Shown: positions 1-10,974 of the stretch, in pieces | Layout: each line of letters opens with the position of its first letter | Position numbering within the stretch: the first letter of the stretch is position 1 | From: Zeugodacus cucurbitae | Lineage: Eukaryota; Arthropoda; Insecta; Diptera; Tephritidae | Length of the DNA stretch: 64,000 bases | Direction: 5' to 3' | Assembly: GCF_028554725.1 (NCBI RefSeq) | Contig: NC_071669.1 | Location: 28,944,001-29,008,000 of the forward strand | Program-made: the position numbers and the translations under genes | Notes under the pieces: generated by a model | What the model was told of the DNA's origin: nothing | Database searches by the model: none | The model's input: only the letters and a program-made list of their open reading frames with translations

Positions 1-159
1 AAGTTCTTCTGGACGTTTATAATACCTTTATTCTTTATTTCAATGTTGTCCTGAAAAGAGTTTTTATGAAAATATTATTATAAAATATCAACATTCGATA
101 CACTAGTTTACATATAGAGTGTTTTCGATTATAGGAGTAGATAACATTGCGACAATTAA

Positions 160-1110
160 GATGTGGGTTATGTGCCTTTCCCGCTTAAGTGACCACATTT
201 TGCGATATCGTTGTATTTTCTCTTAATTTACATATACTCGAAAAATCCCCGCTTAAATAAATTGCTGTAATATTTAAGCCACAAAAACAGAATTGTCTGC
301 AATTTTCCTCCTTTAAGTGCCTTTTAATATTTTTCACATTGAATGCGCCCTTCAAACATATACATTGTTTTGTAACGTTTAATTCTATATTTATTGTTAT
401 TATTAAGTATTTTTGTTATTAATAAGAAATAAATGTGACTTTCATTCTAAAAGATCAAAATATTTAAGAAAAAGCTTGGTAAGTACCTTGAGGGACTTAA
501 GCAGGATTCATTTAAGTGCCTTTCCCGCTTAAGTATCTCAAAAGTCTTGCATGTTAACCCTTTCATGCCAAATGTTGCCTATAGGCAGCATTGTACTTAT
601 CGGCTTCTAACTCTCGTTATTTAAATATTTTTGACCAGCGGTTTTTTAAATTATGTAGACTTATGTGTTGTGCAAGCTTTCAGTTACATTTTTTGTAGTG
701 AGCTGTGCACGTATTCATTCAGTAGGCCTTCTCCGCAGAGTGGAATTGTCAAAATCGGTTTCGCGAAAAAGTTATACTGAAGTGTTTATACAAAAAGTGC
801 TCAAAAACATAAAAAAAAATTGTTTTATTTTAAAAAAAATGAACTATATAAATAAATAAAGATAATAGAGTTATTTAAAAAAAAAAATTCACGAAAAAAG
901 GGTTTAGTTTTTTTATAATAATATAATTTGTGCCTATAAGCAACATCCTGTAACTAATGAACCAGGATACATAGGACTTTGAAATTTTTATCACTTCATA
1001 TTTGAGTTAAGACTAATATATATCTGTCCTAAAAAAAATGTTAGATCCGCCCATTTTAATTCTGACATGAAAGGGTTAAGAAGGGACACTTAAGCGGGGA
1101 TTATTGTACA
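160..1110. repeat. outer repeat with CCCGCTTAAG motifs around the piggyBac MITE
   Basis: The motif tttcccgcttaagt occurs near 177 and 525. Inverted ccccgcttaaat (near 246) and acttaagcgggga (near 1088) bracket the segment. This looks like an older TIR element into which the TTAA element inserted. No target duplication was identified and no coding potential is seen. Confidence 0.4.
558..1075. mobile_element. piggyBac-type MITE
   Basis: The element is bounded by TTAA at 554-557 and 1076-1079, the signature target of piggyBac elements. It has terminal inverted repeats CCCTTTCATGCC and GACATGAAAGGG (one mismatch). The 518-bp body is AT-rich with no credible ORF, so it would depend on an outside transposase. 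It sits inside another repeat that carries CTTAAGCGGG-type ends. Confidence 0.7.
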
Positions 1111-1620
1111 TACATCTTATCTCCGAGATCATCCAAATCCTTTCTTCTTCTTTCAATGGAAATCAATTAAATTAAGATATGTTATTAAGCTTATTATGGC
1201 AAAAATATTATTTTAATTATAATTATTATTTGTCTTTGATTAATCCAATGGTTGCCGTTACAAAAAATTAGCATATTAAAATTTTTCGGTTTTAAGCGCG
1301 TTCGCCGCTCTGTAATCAGCCTTCCACACTTGCTAAACCTGCGCTCCGATTATACAGTACGATGTTGCTGGGGTATACAACGTCTCTTCGGAAGATTCAA
1401 CAAAGACTGTTTCAATGATAATTTAATCTTTTCAACCAAAAATGCAAATTAATTAGTAAAAACATAAACTATTACTCATTATCGAACATACGAAAATGAA
1501 TTGAAGAAAAAAAATATTTTAAATTCTATCGAAAGTCTGGCATACACCATCGATAGTTTGCGAACTCTAGTATAAACCTCTATAGTTGAAATTTTTAACG
1601 ACAATTTTTTACATCCAAAT
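1111..1620. other. intergenic or intronic, nothing recognised
   Basis: AT-rich sequence. A GC-richer patch at about 1280-1420 could be TE-derived, but I cannot name a family. If the NXF gene continues downstream this is intron sequence; I searched it for an NTF2-like exon on the minus strand and found none. Confidence 0.4.
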
Positions 1621-1990
1621 ATGCCCCTTCTTAGTACGTTCTTTTGTAGCAACTTTTACTTTCATAACTTTATACATGGCTTAGTTATGGCACATTATAT
1701 GTTTTCGCCATTTTGTGAGCGTAACAGTTGGCCGATTTCGCCCATGCAATTCCAACCATCTCATGGTGCTAAGAAATATGTGTACTAAGTTTCATTAAGA
1801 TGTTTCCATTTTTACAAAAGTTGTCACTTGCACAGACGGACGGACACTTTGGTATATATAACACTATATCTGACTCGTTTAGTTTAATGTTTTACAAACA
1901 ACCGTTATGTGAACAAAACAATTATATTGTGTGCAACATGTTGCGAGACTATACAAACTTCACAAGCACTAAATTTTACGAACAATTTAG
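1621..1990 (-). repeat. fragment of the 1-kb TACTCTCGC dispersed repeat
   Basis: It carries the same blocks as the copies at 22137-23150 and 34552-37065. These include 'atgccccttc', 'ttcgccattttgtgagcgt' and a 'cagacggacggacac' tract, followed by 'ctgactcgtttag' and 'caaccgttatgtgaacaaaac'. It is a diverged, truncated copy without coding content. Confidence 0.6.
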
Positions 1991-1995
1991 GCGCA

Positions 1996-2225
1996 CATAG
2001 AAATCATCAAAGTCGTCATCAAAAGTGGGGTTTCTCATCCAAGGCCATGTTTTTCACTCACTTTAGCTGGCCTGTATGCTGGCTACTCAGAGGATACTTG
2101 GTCTAAAATTGGAAGATGTGAGCTGCTTGAGCAATATGCAAAACAATCGTTCCTGGCCACTCCCAGTTGAATGGTAATCAGAAACTTTCCTCACTTGCTT
2201 CTCTAAACTTCTACATATGACCCCA
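1996..2225 (-). mobile_element. RTE element 5' fragment
   Basis: Read on the minus strand this matches the 5' UTR and first codons of the full RTE element at 28310-28600. Shared blocks include 'gaaactttcctcact', 'cgttcctggccactccca', 'gctgcttgagc', 'gaggatacttggtcta' and the start region 'ggatgagaaacccc'. It is an orphan 5' piece, unusual because LINE debris is normally 3'-biased. Confidence 0.65.
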
Positions 2226-2453
2226 TCTCCTAGATACTATAATAATATTGACTAAAGGTAACAAAATAAAAAGTGGCAAATAAGCAAATAAATTCATTAA
2301 ATTTTTATGTATAATAAATATCCATGTGGAATTTAATTTTGATCCTCTTTATGAGAATTACGTGAAAATAACTTTATTCTGTACAAAATAATATTATCGC
2401 CCAATAATGACTACAGGTCATAAAATAGTGTAAATATCATTACGAAAACTTAC

Positions 2454-5400
2454 CAATTTTGTGAGCTCCGGAAAATGTCTTCTAACAGCTTTTATATATT
2501 CACCAGCGTACGAATATTGACTGCACAAAGGGTTACCGTCCAAGCGTAAAGATTTCAATCCAAGCGCAGAAAGCTCTTTAACGTCTTCTAAATCTAAGAT
2601 CCAATTGTTGCCTAAATCTATAGCATTTAAGTTGCTCATTATATTTAAAACTTTTGACACATTTGACACATTTGTGATTTTATTGTGTGCCAAACGCAGT
2701 TCCACACAACTACAAAGAAGTTTACGAGATGCTTGCATAAGAACTCGTGTCAAAATTTTAGGCGAGCTTAAATTAATAACAATATTTTCCAAACCTACAA
2801 AAATTCATTTTTAATTTTTTTCATACTTCTGAAATCTGAATTTACCTTCTACACTTTGAAAATTATCCAAATTAAGCAGGCTATTTATTCCATTGTAACG
2901 ACGAGTGAGGGCTTTATCAATACATTCCATGGGTTCTATTTGTCCTCGTTTGTACGGTCTAATATTCATAAGCATATAGTACTTAACAATCTTATCTATT
3001 TGAATTTCAGAAAGCGCTGCATGTTTATCAGAAGTGGAAGCCAAGCGTGGAACATTTATTTCCATTTTACAAACGTCAACTAAGTATTTCAGCTGATCAA
3101 AGCATTGTCGCAAAAGAAACTGATGTTCACCAGATGAAAACTGTGTGGTAATTGCAAATTTTAGATTAAACATTTTACTTGTTATAATATGTAAACGAAT
3201 TTAACCTTATAATAACATGGATATATATCAGTTAATTTTTGTGAAACAGTGATAAAAAAATAGTCCAAAATTTCATGTTTGGTAAATTCTGGTCCCGAAT
3301 CAGGTATCTGTTCAAATATAAAGAATATATATACATTTACATTTTTAGTTTAAAGCAATACTTTGATTTGTTTTACCACTATAGCATGCCAATCATTACT
3401 GTTTTGGAATAAATTAATATCGTTCTTATTATTCTGATCTATTCGATATCCGTCCGTATTTATGTCTTCTTCGCAGTCCAAAGGCGAATAGTCTTTCGAC
3501 AAATTCTCAACCGGTATTCCATCCTTCCAATATAATATAAATAAGTCTTATAACAAATATATTTATTGCACGAGCTTACTATTAACTTAAAATTTTTTTG
3601 TATAGGTCGTAGGCACTCGGGATAGTTCCTGTCATTCGTGATCGGATTACCAGCTAGAAATAATTCATCTGCTTTCACTTCGCTTAAATCGCGGCTTATT
3701 CGAGATGACGAAATAATCTTTTAACAATTTTTAAATTTGATTATATACTTTATTTAATACGTTTTAAGTTTTTTACCTTGTTTTTTCTTAAATCCAAAAC
3801 TACAAATTCAACACCAGCAAAAACTGTCAAAGGTGCTACAGTGGTGATACCATTATCGCTTAGGATTAGCCCATTCACTAAGCGAAATTTCTCATCATTG
3901 CGATAGATTAAATTGCAAATAGCCTCAAGCACAGCACGATTACCCAAATTAACATATAAGTCAAAAAATTCTGGATGAGTATTAAATCGGCATAAATTCA
4001 ATATACCATCAACGCCATTTATGCGTTCCATGCAAGTATAGAGTCGGTTAAGTGCTTCAGTAAGCTTAGCATGTGGTGATATTTGACCAAACTTAAAATC
4101 ACCTACATTAAATTTAACTTGAAGCTGTACAAAAGAAGCATCAGAAAGCTGGATACGAAGATTATTTTCAAACAGTTTATTAATAGCCGCTTTACACTGT
4201 CGCACGAGGAAACGATCTTCTTTTGCACCACGCTATGATAATAAAAAAAATAATATTAATCAAACTGATATAAATTTTTAATACTTAATAGTAGAGTGCA
4301 ACCGATTAATCGACTTAAAGCTAAAACTTTTGTTCATCCGTTCATTTTTAAAACACTGTATGATTTAGTATGATCAGTCTCAAAGAAAATTATACAGTGC
4401 CAAATCTACCAAACACATAGCGATTATCATCAATAGTAACTATCTACTTAAGAAATATTATGTATTTGTTACAATTCAGCAACAATTCGCGCTAATGGCA
4501 ATTCGGTCTATGAGGTCACTAAAAACTAAAATAATTTAAAAGAACACAGAATAAAACGTTCGGTTCAGTTTACTTTAATTAGTCAAAAGTTAATTATTCA
4601 AGTATTTAGCGCACTTTAAAAGATCTTCACGGAATATTACTTATTATTAACAATTACAGTGAAATTATCTTATTAACATACATTCACATTTGTTTAATAA
4701 GCTGTCTATTAAAAATAACACCTGTGAAAAGGAATAGAGTCCACGTTTCCTGTGCTCCTTCCCAAAGTTTGTCGCCATTAATTAAATTTCCCCTGAAACC
4801 TGAACTTTTAAATTTACCCCTCTGCTTTTAGCTATATTTGGTATATTTTGGACTGACTTCATGGGTTTTCGCACAATGTACACATGTTCTAAAATCAGGA
4901 AAATTTATGTTGTTTTCATCCGTAAATAGTATCTTTTTCCAAAAATTTAAATCTTTTCATCTGAGAGCTAATGAAAATAGTACTTTAATAATCTTTTTCG
5001 ACCATAGCGGTTTTTTTCCAACACGCTCATAGTACAACTTCGTACTAACCGATCCAAACAGGGTTAGATCGTCGAAAAAACAGCCCTTGGACGGGTAAAA
5101 TCCGGGTCAATTCCGGTGGTGTACAATCGGCTATTGTGGGAATTGTCCATCTCCGCACTAGTCTAATAAATAGACACGTTTAAAGCCAATTCAGAGTTCA
5201 GTTCGACCATTATTTCCCGTGAGGATTAAAAGGGATCAACTTTACAATTGTTTTTGAGGTGTCGCTTTGGGAATTTTGTTCCGATTGCACATTTTTGATG
5301 GCATTGTACACCATTTTTCTGGAACATTTCATTATATTAGGAACTTTACCTCGTTTTTTCTTTTTTGTAAAAGTTTAAAATAATTTTTAGGCTTTTAAAA

Positions 5401-8400
5401 CAACAGTATCTTTTTGTTATAATTTTATTAAAAATTGTTATGTTATTAACTATAAAATGCCAGTTGCTAACGGAGAGTAGTTATTTGTCAGACCGAACAT
5501 AATTATATTTCGCCATCTGCTCAATCAGTTTTTCAATCTCTTGTTTGTTTTTGTTACAACATCATTCTAAAATTATGTAATGGTTTTTATTCCTCCCTTC
5601 CGTCTCTATTTTGTGTTTAACACGCCTATTATGAATATATAATAGCCTGAGTCGCCCAAAGGATACCGTAGACCGAAAAATTAAATTAATTAATAGATTC
5701 TAAAAATTACAAAAAGGATTATTTCCCAAAAATATAAACATAATCGTTTAATAGAAATGCAAAAAAGTTTTTTAAACGTGGCCAAAGGCAGATAATGAAA
5801 AAGTAATTCTACGCGGAAGAACTTATCATTTCCATCTCTTTGATAATCCCCGGTGTTGGGTCGACCAGGGTTATTTTTTTGATGCGCCGCCAAAGGACGC
5901 CAATGCAGAAAGTAGTTCTACGCGGAAGAACTTATCATTTCCATCTCTTTGATAATCCCCGGTGTTGGCTCGACCTGGGTTATTTTTTTGAAGCGCGGCC
6001 AAAGGCCTCCAATGCCGAAAGTAGTTCTACGCGGAAGAACTTAGGACATTCTGAGACATAATTTGGAGTATAATTCCTCCTTTTTATTTATTTTGGTTCG
6101 TTTTCAAAATATGTATATTTGGCAACACTGATTATTGGTCAACATGGAGCCCGTTTGTTATTTTGCATATGGGCATTTCCGCCATGTCGAATGTGACAAT
6201 CGTACACCTTTCAACTAAAAAAAAGTATGAACTAAAATGTTTTTAAATTTTGACAGTAGGATTTTTTAATAGCCCTTCACTAGCTCCACATTTAGTGTAA
6301 AGGTTGATTTTGGAACGATTTTCAAGATAATTGCAAAAAACCAAGGCATTCGCACGGGACAAAAAATGGAAGTCGTTTTTGGGGACAACAATTCAAACGC
6401 CGATTTCAGCGAATTGTGAGGCAATATTCAAATGCTTTTGATTGTAGAATGTTGTGCATTGATGCCTTTAAAATTGGCAGGAATTTCACCCAAAAATAAT
6501 TTATAGTTTTTTTTTTTTTAATTAAATATTTACCACATTCGCACGGGACATGTCGCACGGGACATTTTTTTCCATCATAATATTTATGTTGATTTTGTTG
6601 TTATAATACGGAATTATTTTACAAGTCCAATAAAATGGCTTAAAAAAGTAGTAAATGTAGTTATTTATTTACTTTAACTAATATCCTAAAACTAAAAATT
6701 CTATAGTATGAAATGAAAATATTTAGTATTATGAATGTGAAATACAGTTTTTTTCAGAAAATGCTGTCCTCGAGTAAATAAAAAATTTGGATTTCCTTTT
6801 TATAACTGCTCCCACTCCATCGACGGCTTCTTGCAAAAAAATTCTATTCTAATGAAAAGTATTTTAATTATTTTATAAAATCAACCAGGCTTGATAATAA
6901 AAATTTTATTTTAAACTGAGAGCAGTTACCTTAAAAAAAAATAAATATTTTAGAAAAGCAACTAAAGGATTTCTTAATTTTAGTTAAAAGATTTATCAAT
7001 AAAATAATATGTTATGCGTTAGCTTGTCACTTATAACAGCAAACGATTTTCTCCTGACAACATTGTTAAAATGAACACTCTTGATTTGATTTGTAAGCCT
7101 ATAATTTTCGCCAAAATCTATTTGAATAGCTATTTCAGTGGAAATTAAAAATTTAAAGTGCGATTTTTGCTCATATGTAAATAATTAATGTAAAAGTGTC
7201 TATTTACATACTTAAGTCAATTATATAAGACAAAAAATAATTTTCAATTTTTAAATTCCAGACCTACGATGTCGCACGTAACCAATTTTAAGTAGTTACC
7301 AAAACAACAAATCTTCTGATTTTTGAACAAGGTTTTTTTTTACTGTTTACACCCAAAATTTGGCGAGCTTGCTGCTTATATTTGCGAAGCAGTGGGAACA
7401 AGTGTTGTTTTTTGATGTCGCACGGGACATCAAAATATGGGATAATAAGAGAGCAAAAACTTACAGTTATTTGCAATCGCATGCTTTTTTAAGCAGAAAC
7501 TACATAGCTCGCGAATGCGAATGCGAACGTTTGACAGTTGAGTTGAATACACATGTTCTTATGAGATGAGCTATATAGCTTTCGCATGTTTTCGCAACCA
7601 ACGCTCCGAAATTCGAACTCGGATTCGAAGACGCACAGAATTTGAAAATTTTCAACTTTCATGCGCTAACACAGCAACCTTCACATTCTTAAGAATAGCA
7701 ACCAACATTATGTTACAATCTTGTATGTTTTAATTGTTTTAGCTCGTTTTCTTCGATACAATATAAGTATTTTGTGAAATATAATATTTATTAATTTATT
7801 AATAATATATTTATCAAATATTTAAAGTAATTTTAAAAAATTAGGGGTGATGAAGTTTTAATAAACAAAGCAGGCAGTTTAAATTTTCTTTCCGTTGCTT
7901 AATTCGAGGTTTTCTATGTACACTGATTATAAAAATCAATAAAAATTTAAAATCGCCGTCCATATTATTTAGGTTGTTTTGAAACTCGCAAATAAAAAGT
8001 ATTTATTTGTATAACCTTGTACACAGCTGTCAACGCATTCAAAATCGAATTTATGGAGTTGCTCGATATATAGGCAGTCAAGCGCATTTTTTCGCTTTCG
8101 CATTCTTTGTACCCTTATAAAGGTTTTACACAAAGCAAAAAATTATACATGATATGCTTCTTTAACAATTTTGACGAAAAAACAAATGCAGTAGAAAAAC
8201 CGAAATGAGAAAAGTAGCTATAGCCTATGCAACTTGGCTTTCGTATATCTCGTAATTGGTTATGAATTAATTTAAAATTAATGTAATATAAATAAATTTA
8301 AATATTTTCGTATGAAAATATGTATGCAAAACTTTGTAATTCTATTAATGTTTAATATTTTGTCTGTGGTAGACCTTCTGGCGGAAATGCCCATATAAAG

Positions 8401-10974
8401 AGAATTGTGTGAAAAATAAAATGCTTATTGAAAGCAAAAATTAAAGCAATTGATATATAGTTTAATATGTAGAAACAATGCAGTGAAGTGCTAGTATTTA
8501 ATAAGTGCATAATATAAATAAAAAATTAACTATAAATCGAGAAATTGCAAGATCACATTTGCCTAATATTCAACATAAAATACGAATATCTAGAAAACTA
8601 CAAGTTTGGAACTATAATTATATATATTCGTAATCTGGAGAACCTCCTTTATACCCATTTTAACCTCGAAATCGTGGGTAGACTAGTTTTCCCCAAGTTC
8701 TTTATAAAAAAAATCGTCCTCATAAGTTAAATGTGTCGTTTATGCCTAATTCTGCCACAACTGAAAAGTGTCGTTATTTTGGTTTAAAAATAATGCAACA
8801 TAACAAATTTAATAAGTACACGGTTTATTTTTCAACGCATCGGAATGAAATTTGCATACAATATGGACGATGAAAATGAGCACATTTCTGCATACTCAAC
8901 TCAAAAATCGTGTTTTTTGAGTTATGACACTAATCATGTAAATGAGCGATTTGTACAAATGATTTAAAAATTTTAACTTTTTCTTTACTCCCTTAAAGTT
9001 TTATTTGAGTACTTAAAATTTATTTATTTTTAACTAAGTATACAGCCTTGTCCTTAGAGCTAATATACAAAATGTCGTCACTTGGATTATGACCTGAACG
9101 AGATAGATTCCAAGTAACACCTTTAAATGTGAACGTTTCTTTCAATACAGGATATTTTCGCCCCCACAAAAAATATGTATTCAAATTAATTATATATAGT
9201 GTGTTTTAGCCTATTCATAAGGCGATATTTACAATTACACAGAATTTTACCTCTTATAATGTTATTGTTAGGTTCTCGGCCTAAATTGGTATAGCACAAT
9301 GGGGTAATCAGGATTTAATTTAATATTTATTTTATTATTATAAATTAAAATTGTGTTAAATAAACTTTTCTTCATTTTCTTTCTTTCGCCTTTACAATAA
9401 TACAAAATAAAAAAAAGAAGTTAAAGTTTTATGTAAGAAGTGAACATTTTTTTTTTTGAAATCTGTGTCCCTAGACACAGGCCCAATTTTTGTGTATGTA
9501 GAACAATGTAATGACATCCCACGTTTCGGGGTTCTAATGGGTATAGTCCGATAGAGGAGGTTCTCCAGATTTTAGAATATATATAATTATAGCCGCTGAA
9601 GATATACGAAATTTTCGTGTTTAAAATTTGACAAAATTCAACACGTAATTTCTCGATTAATAATAAAATTTTCATATATAATATGTTATATACTTAATGC
9701 TTTCCCTAAATAAAAGCGGAACGTTTTTTTACCGCTCAGCGTTAACGTCGATGAGCCATCCTAAAATAAAAACGGCAACTTTTCGTCAAATATCAAAATG
9801 TTCATTTGAATTCTTGCTGCCTTCCCTAAATAAAAGCGGCAGCGGCAAACGACTGTAAAAAAATTCTCATGCCCATACAATTTGTATGGCGCATACCTAA
9901 ATAATGTGATGGCGACGCTGAGCGGTTGAAATTTTCTATTTTAACAGAGCGTTCCGAAGTAAAGTTGGCTGCGAGAAACGAAGTTTCCCTGTTCAATAAA
10001 ATTTCACAACAATTCAAGTAAATATTTTGATATTTGACGTAAAGTTGCTGCTTTTATTTAGGATGGCGCATCGACGTTAACGCTGAGCGGAAAAAAACGT
10101 TCCGCCAACGCTTTTATTTAGGAAGGCAGTTGTGAAATTTTATTGTACAGAGAAACTTCGTTTTTCGCAGCCAACTTTACTGCTTAACGCAATTTTTCAA
10201 CAGCTCAGAGTCGCCGTCGCGTTTAGGTATGAGCCATACGAATTATATGGGCATTACCAAAGTGTATTCAACAAAATGAACTAAGTATTTGACAATAAAA
10301 TAATAAACAATTAATGTATTTGTTTACATTAACCCGTCTTTTTATCCTGAACAATATAATATATATTGATAAAATTGTTTGCAATTTGTCAGTTGGAGCA
10401 CAAAACATTAGTAAACTGCTTCCATGAGTTGTTTTGCATAAGCGAAAGTATTTGGCATTTTCTTTTATACATTTAAAAAATATTTTTTTGGTTTGAAATT
10501 TGTTTACTTTTGAATTTCAAAATTTTAATTTTTTAATAAATGTAAGGGTTAAATCAATGGCAACAAACATGTCAAATTCGGGTAAAAAAAATTAAATGTC
10601 ATACACTTAGTTCACTTTGTTGAATACACTTTGGGCATTACGACCATCGTATTTTTAACATTTTCATTTATGACTTAAAACTTTATGACAGCTTGAGACC
10701 TTAATTGACAAACTTCACAAATTAATTTGAAACATGTTTACCCGATATGCTATAGGGAAAAGTTCTTCTCCCTCAACCGTTTCAAAAATAGCTTCTAAGA
10801 TTTCTGACATGCCATCCCGTCCACGAAATTTCCCATTGTGCTGAATCACTATTTGATGCCAAACATATCCTTGCGCAATAAGTTTGATGTCGTAAGAACT
10901 ACATTTGGAGTAGGTTTGAGTATTTATGTAGGAAACTTCTAACGGCAGATTATTTGCAAAGTGGTAGACCTCAT
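2454..10974 (-). CDS. NXF-family mRNA export factor with tandem RRM-LRR modules (nxf2-like), partial
   Basis: NXF/TAP proteins bind RNA through an RRM and leucine-rich repeats (LRRs) and carry cargo through NTF2-like and UBA domains. Seven exons read open in one chain with GT/AG sites: 10974-10742, 4232-3777, 3717-3580, 3523-3377, 3307-3206, 3140-2846 and 2794-2454, about 570 codons. RRM1 starts at VWHQIVIQ and RRM2 at DWHAIVIP, matching the WHK.TIP start of the TAP RRM. Module 2 has ALTRRYNG and LRLDGNPLC, as in the TAP LRR (KRYDGSQ, LWLDGNSLC). Module 1 has LFLAGNPI. Except for the first, all introns are 51-69 bp. The first (4233-10741) is packed with TEs. The last exon ends at a gtaagt donor, so the NTF2-like and UBA exons must lie elsewhere. 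The start codon was not found. The family call is firm; the nxf2 paralogue is inferred from the duplicated module. Confidence 0.8.
4233..4837. other. intron sequence, no gene recognised
   Basis: AT-rich start of the large NXF intron. A short minus-strand ATG frame near 4775-4720 ends at a GT, but nothing supports it as an exon. No repeat shared with the rest of the window was noticed. Confidence 0.4.
4838..5045 (-). pseudogene. Tc1-like transposase relic
   Basis: Conceptual translation on the minus strand gives KKPLWSKKIIK, then a stop, then FWKKILFTDEN. This follows the Tc1 transposase order (KPLISKKNRKARLEFA ... WKKVLFSDESKF), including the WTDE-like second catalytic aspartate. Frameshifts and stops break it and no TIRs were found. 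It abuts a LINE 5' fragment. Confidence 0.5.
5045..5180 (-). mobile_element. 5' fragment of the 2A-LINE family
   Basis: The reverse complement matches the 5' region of the LINE beginning near 61470. Shared blocks are 'gacccggattttacccgtccaagggctg' type sequence and 'gatctaaccctgtttggatcg'. Only the 5' UTR is present here, joined to the Tc1 relic. Confidence 0.55.
5775..6045. repeat. 109-bp tandem repeat, about 2.5 copies
   Basis: The block 'ctacgcggaagaactta' recurs at 5809, 5918 and 6027, exactly 109 bp apart. Each unit carries 'cccggtgttgg', 'cgacc.gggttatttttttga' and 'ggccaaagg'. A diverged single unit lies at 15418-15545. Function unknown; probably a TE-internal minisatellite. Confidence 0.75.
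6170..8393. mobile_element. 2.2-kb TIR element without transposase
   Basis: Perfect 15-bp inverted ends TGGGCATTTCCGCCA (6170 and 8393) are flanked by TA on both sides, consistent with a TA target duplication as in Tc1/mariner-type elements. Inside, the word TCGCACGGGACA or close variants recurs near 6354, 6540, 6553, 7269 and 7416. The longest frames are under 70 codons, so it is non-autonomous or decayed. It lies within the large NXF intron. Confidence 0.6.
8530..9665. repeat. 1.1-kb element with about 200-bp inverted ends
   Basis: The left arm (8537-8725: 'cgagaaatt', 'tatatattcgtaatctggagaacctcc', 'cgaaatcgtggg') is repeated inverted in the right arm (9440-9660). Related single arms occur at 17620-17745 and 21775-21860, so this is a dispersed family. 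The middle carries no credible ORF. Foldback or MITE-like. Confidence 0.5.
9698..10257. repeat. nested foldback (palindromic) element
   Basis: Arms 9698-9815 and 10012-10127 are near-perfect inverted repeats: 'ttcctaaataaaagcg', 'ccgctcagcgttaacgtcgatg' and 'cgtcaaatatcaaaat'. A second inverted pair lies at 9860-10012 and 10129-10256 ('gaaatttt', 'gaaacgaagtttc', 'gttggctgcgaaaaac', 'tatggcgcatacct'). The result is an overlapping double palindrome. No ORF. It is interrupted at its right edge by the hAT MITE. Confidence 0.7.
10258..10633. mobile_element. hAT-type MITE, 376 bp, intact ends
   Basis: The inverted ends CAAAGTGTATTCAACAAA and its complement are flanked by a perfect 8-bp duplication GGCATTAC (10250-10257 and 10634-10641). 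An 8-bp duplication is the hallmark of hAT transposition. No ORF. A second, interrupted copy begins at 22034. It landed inside the foldback element, so it is the younger of the two. Confidence 0.75.
10742..10974 (-). CDS. NXF gene exon carrying the RRM1 start
   Basis: The exon opens after a pyrimidine-rich acceptor (ttgtttcatttag) and ends at CGG|gtaaac in phase 0. It encodes about 77 residues ending FPIAYR. The RRM start VWHQIVIQHNGKF aligns with DWHAIVIPDSG of module 2. The exon end falls at the same place and phase as the end of the module 2 RRM exon (YPCYYK|). It therefore joins naturally to the exon at 4232, whose first 13 residues (RGAKEDRFLVRQC) align position by position with FSSGEHQFLLRQC of module 2. 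This join is inferred from the parallel; no transcript is available. The residues before the RRM are not recognised. Confidence 0.7.

Noticed and set aside
1252..1452. GC-richer patch as an NTF2-like exon of the NXF gene
   Set aside because: Minus-strand translation shows no NTF2 signature and no acceptor in the right phase.
4720..4775. Minus-strand ATG frame ending at a GT as a possible NXF first exon
   Set aside because: Only about 19 codons, no conserved residues, and NXF exon 10742-10974 lies further upstream, so it cannot be the first exon.
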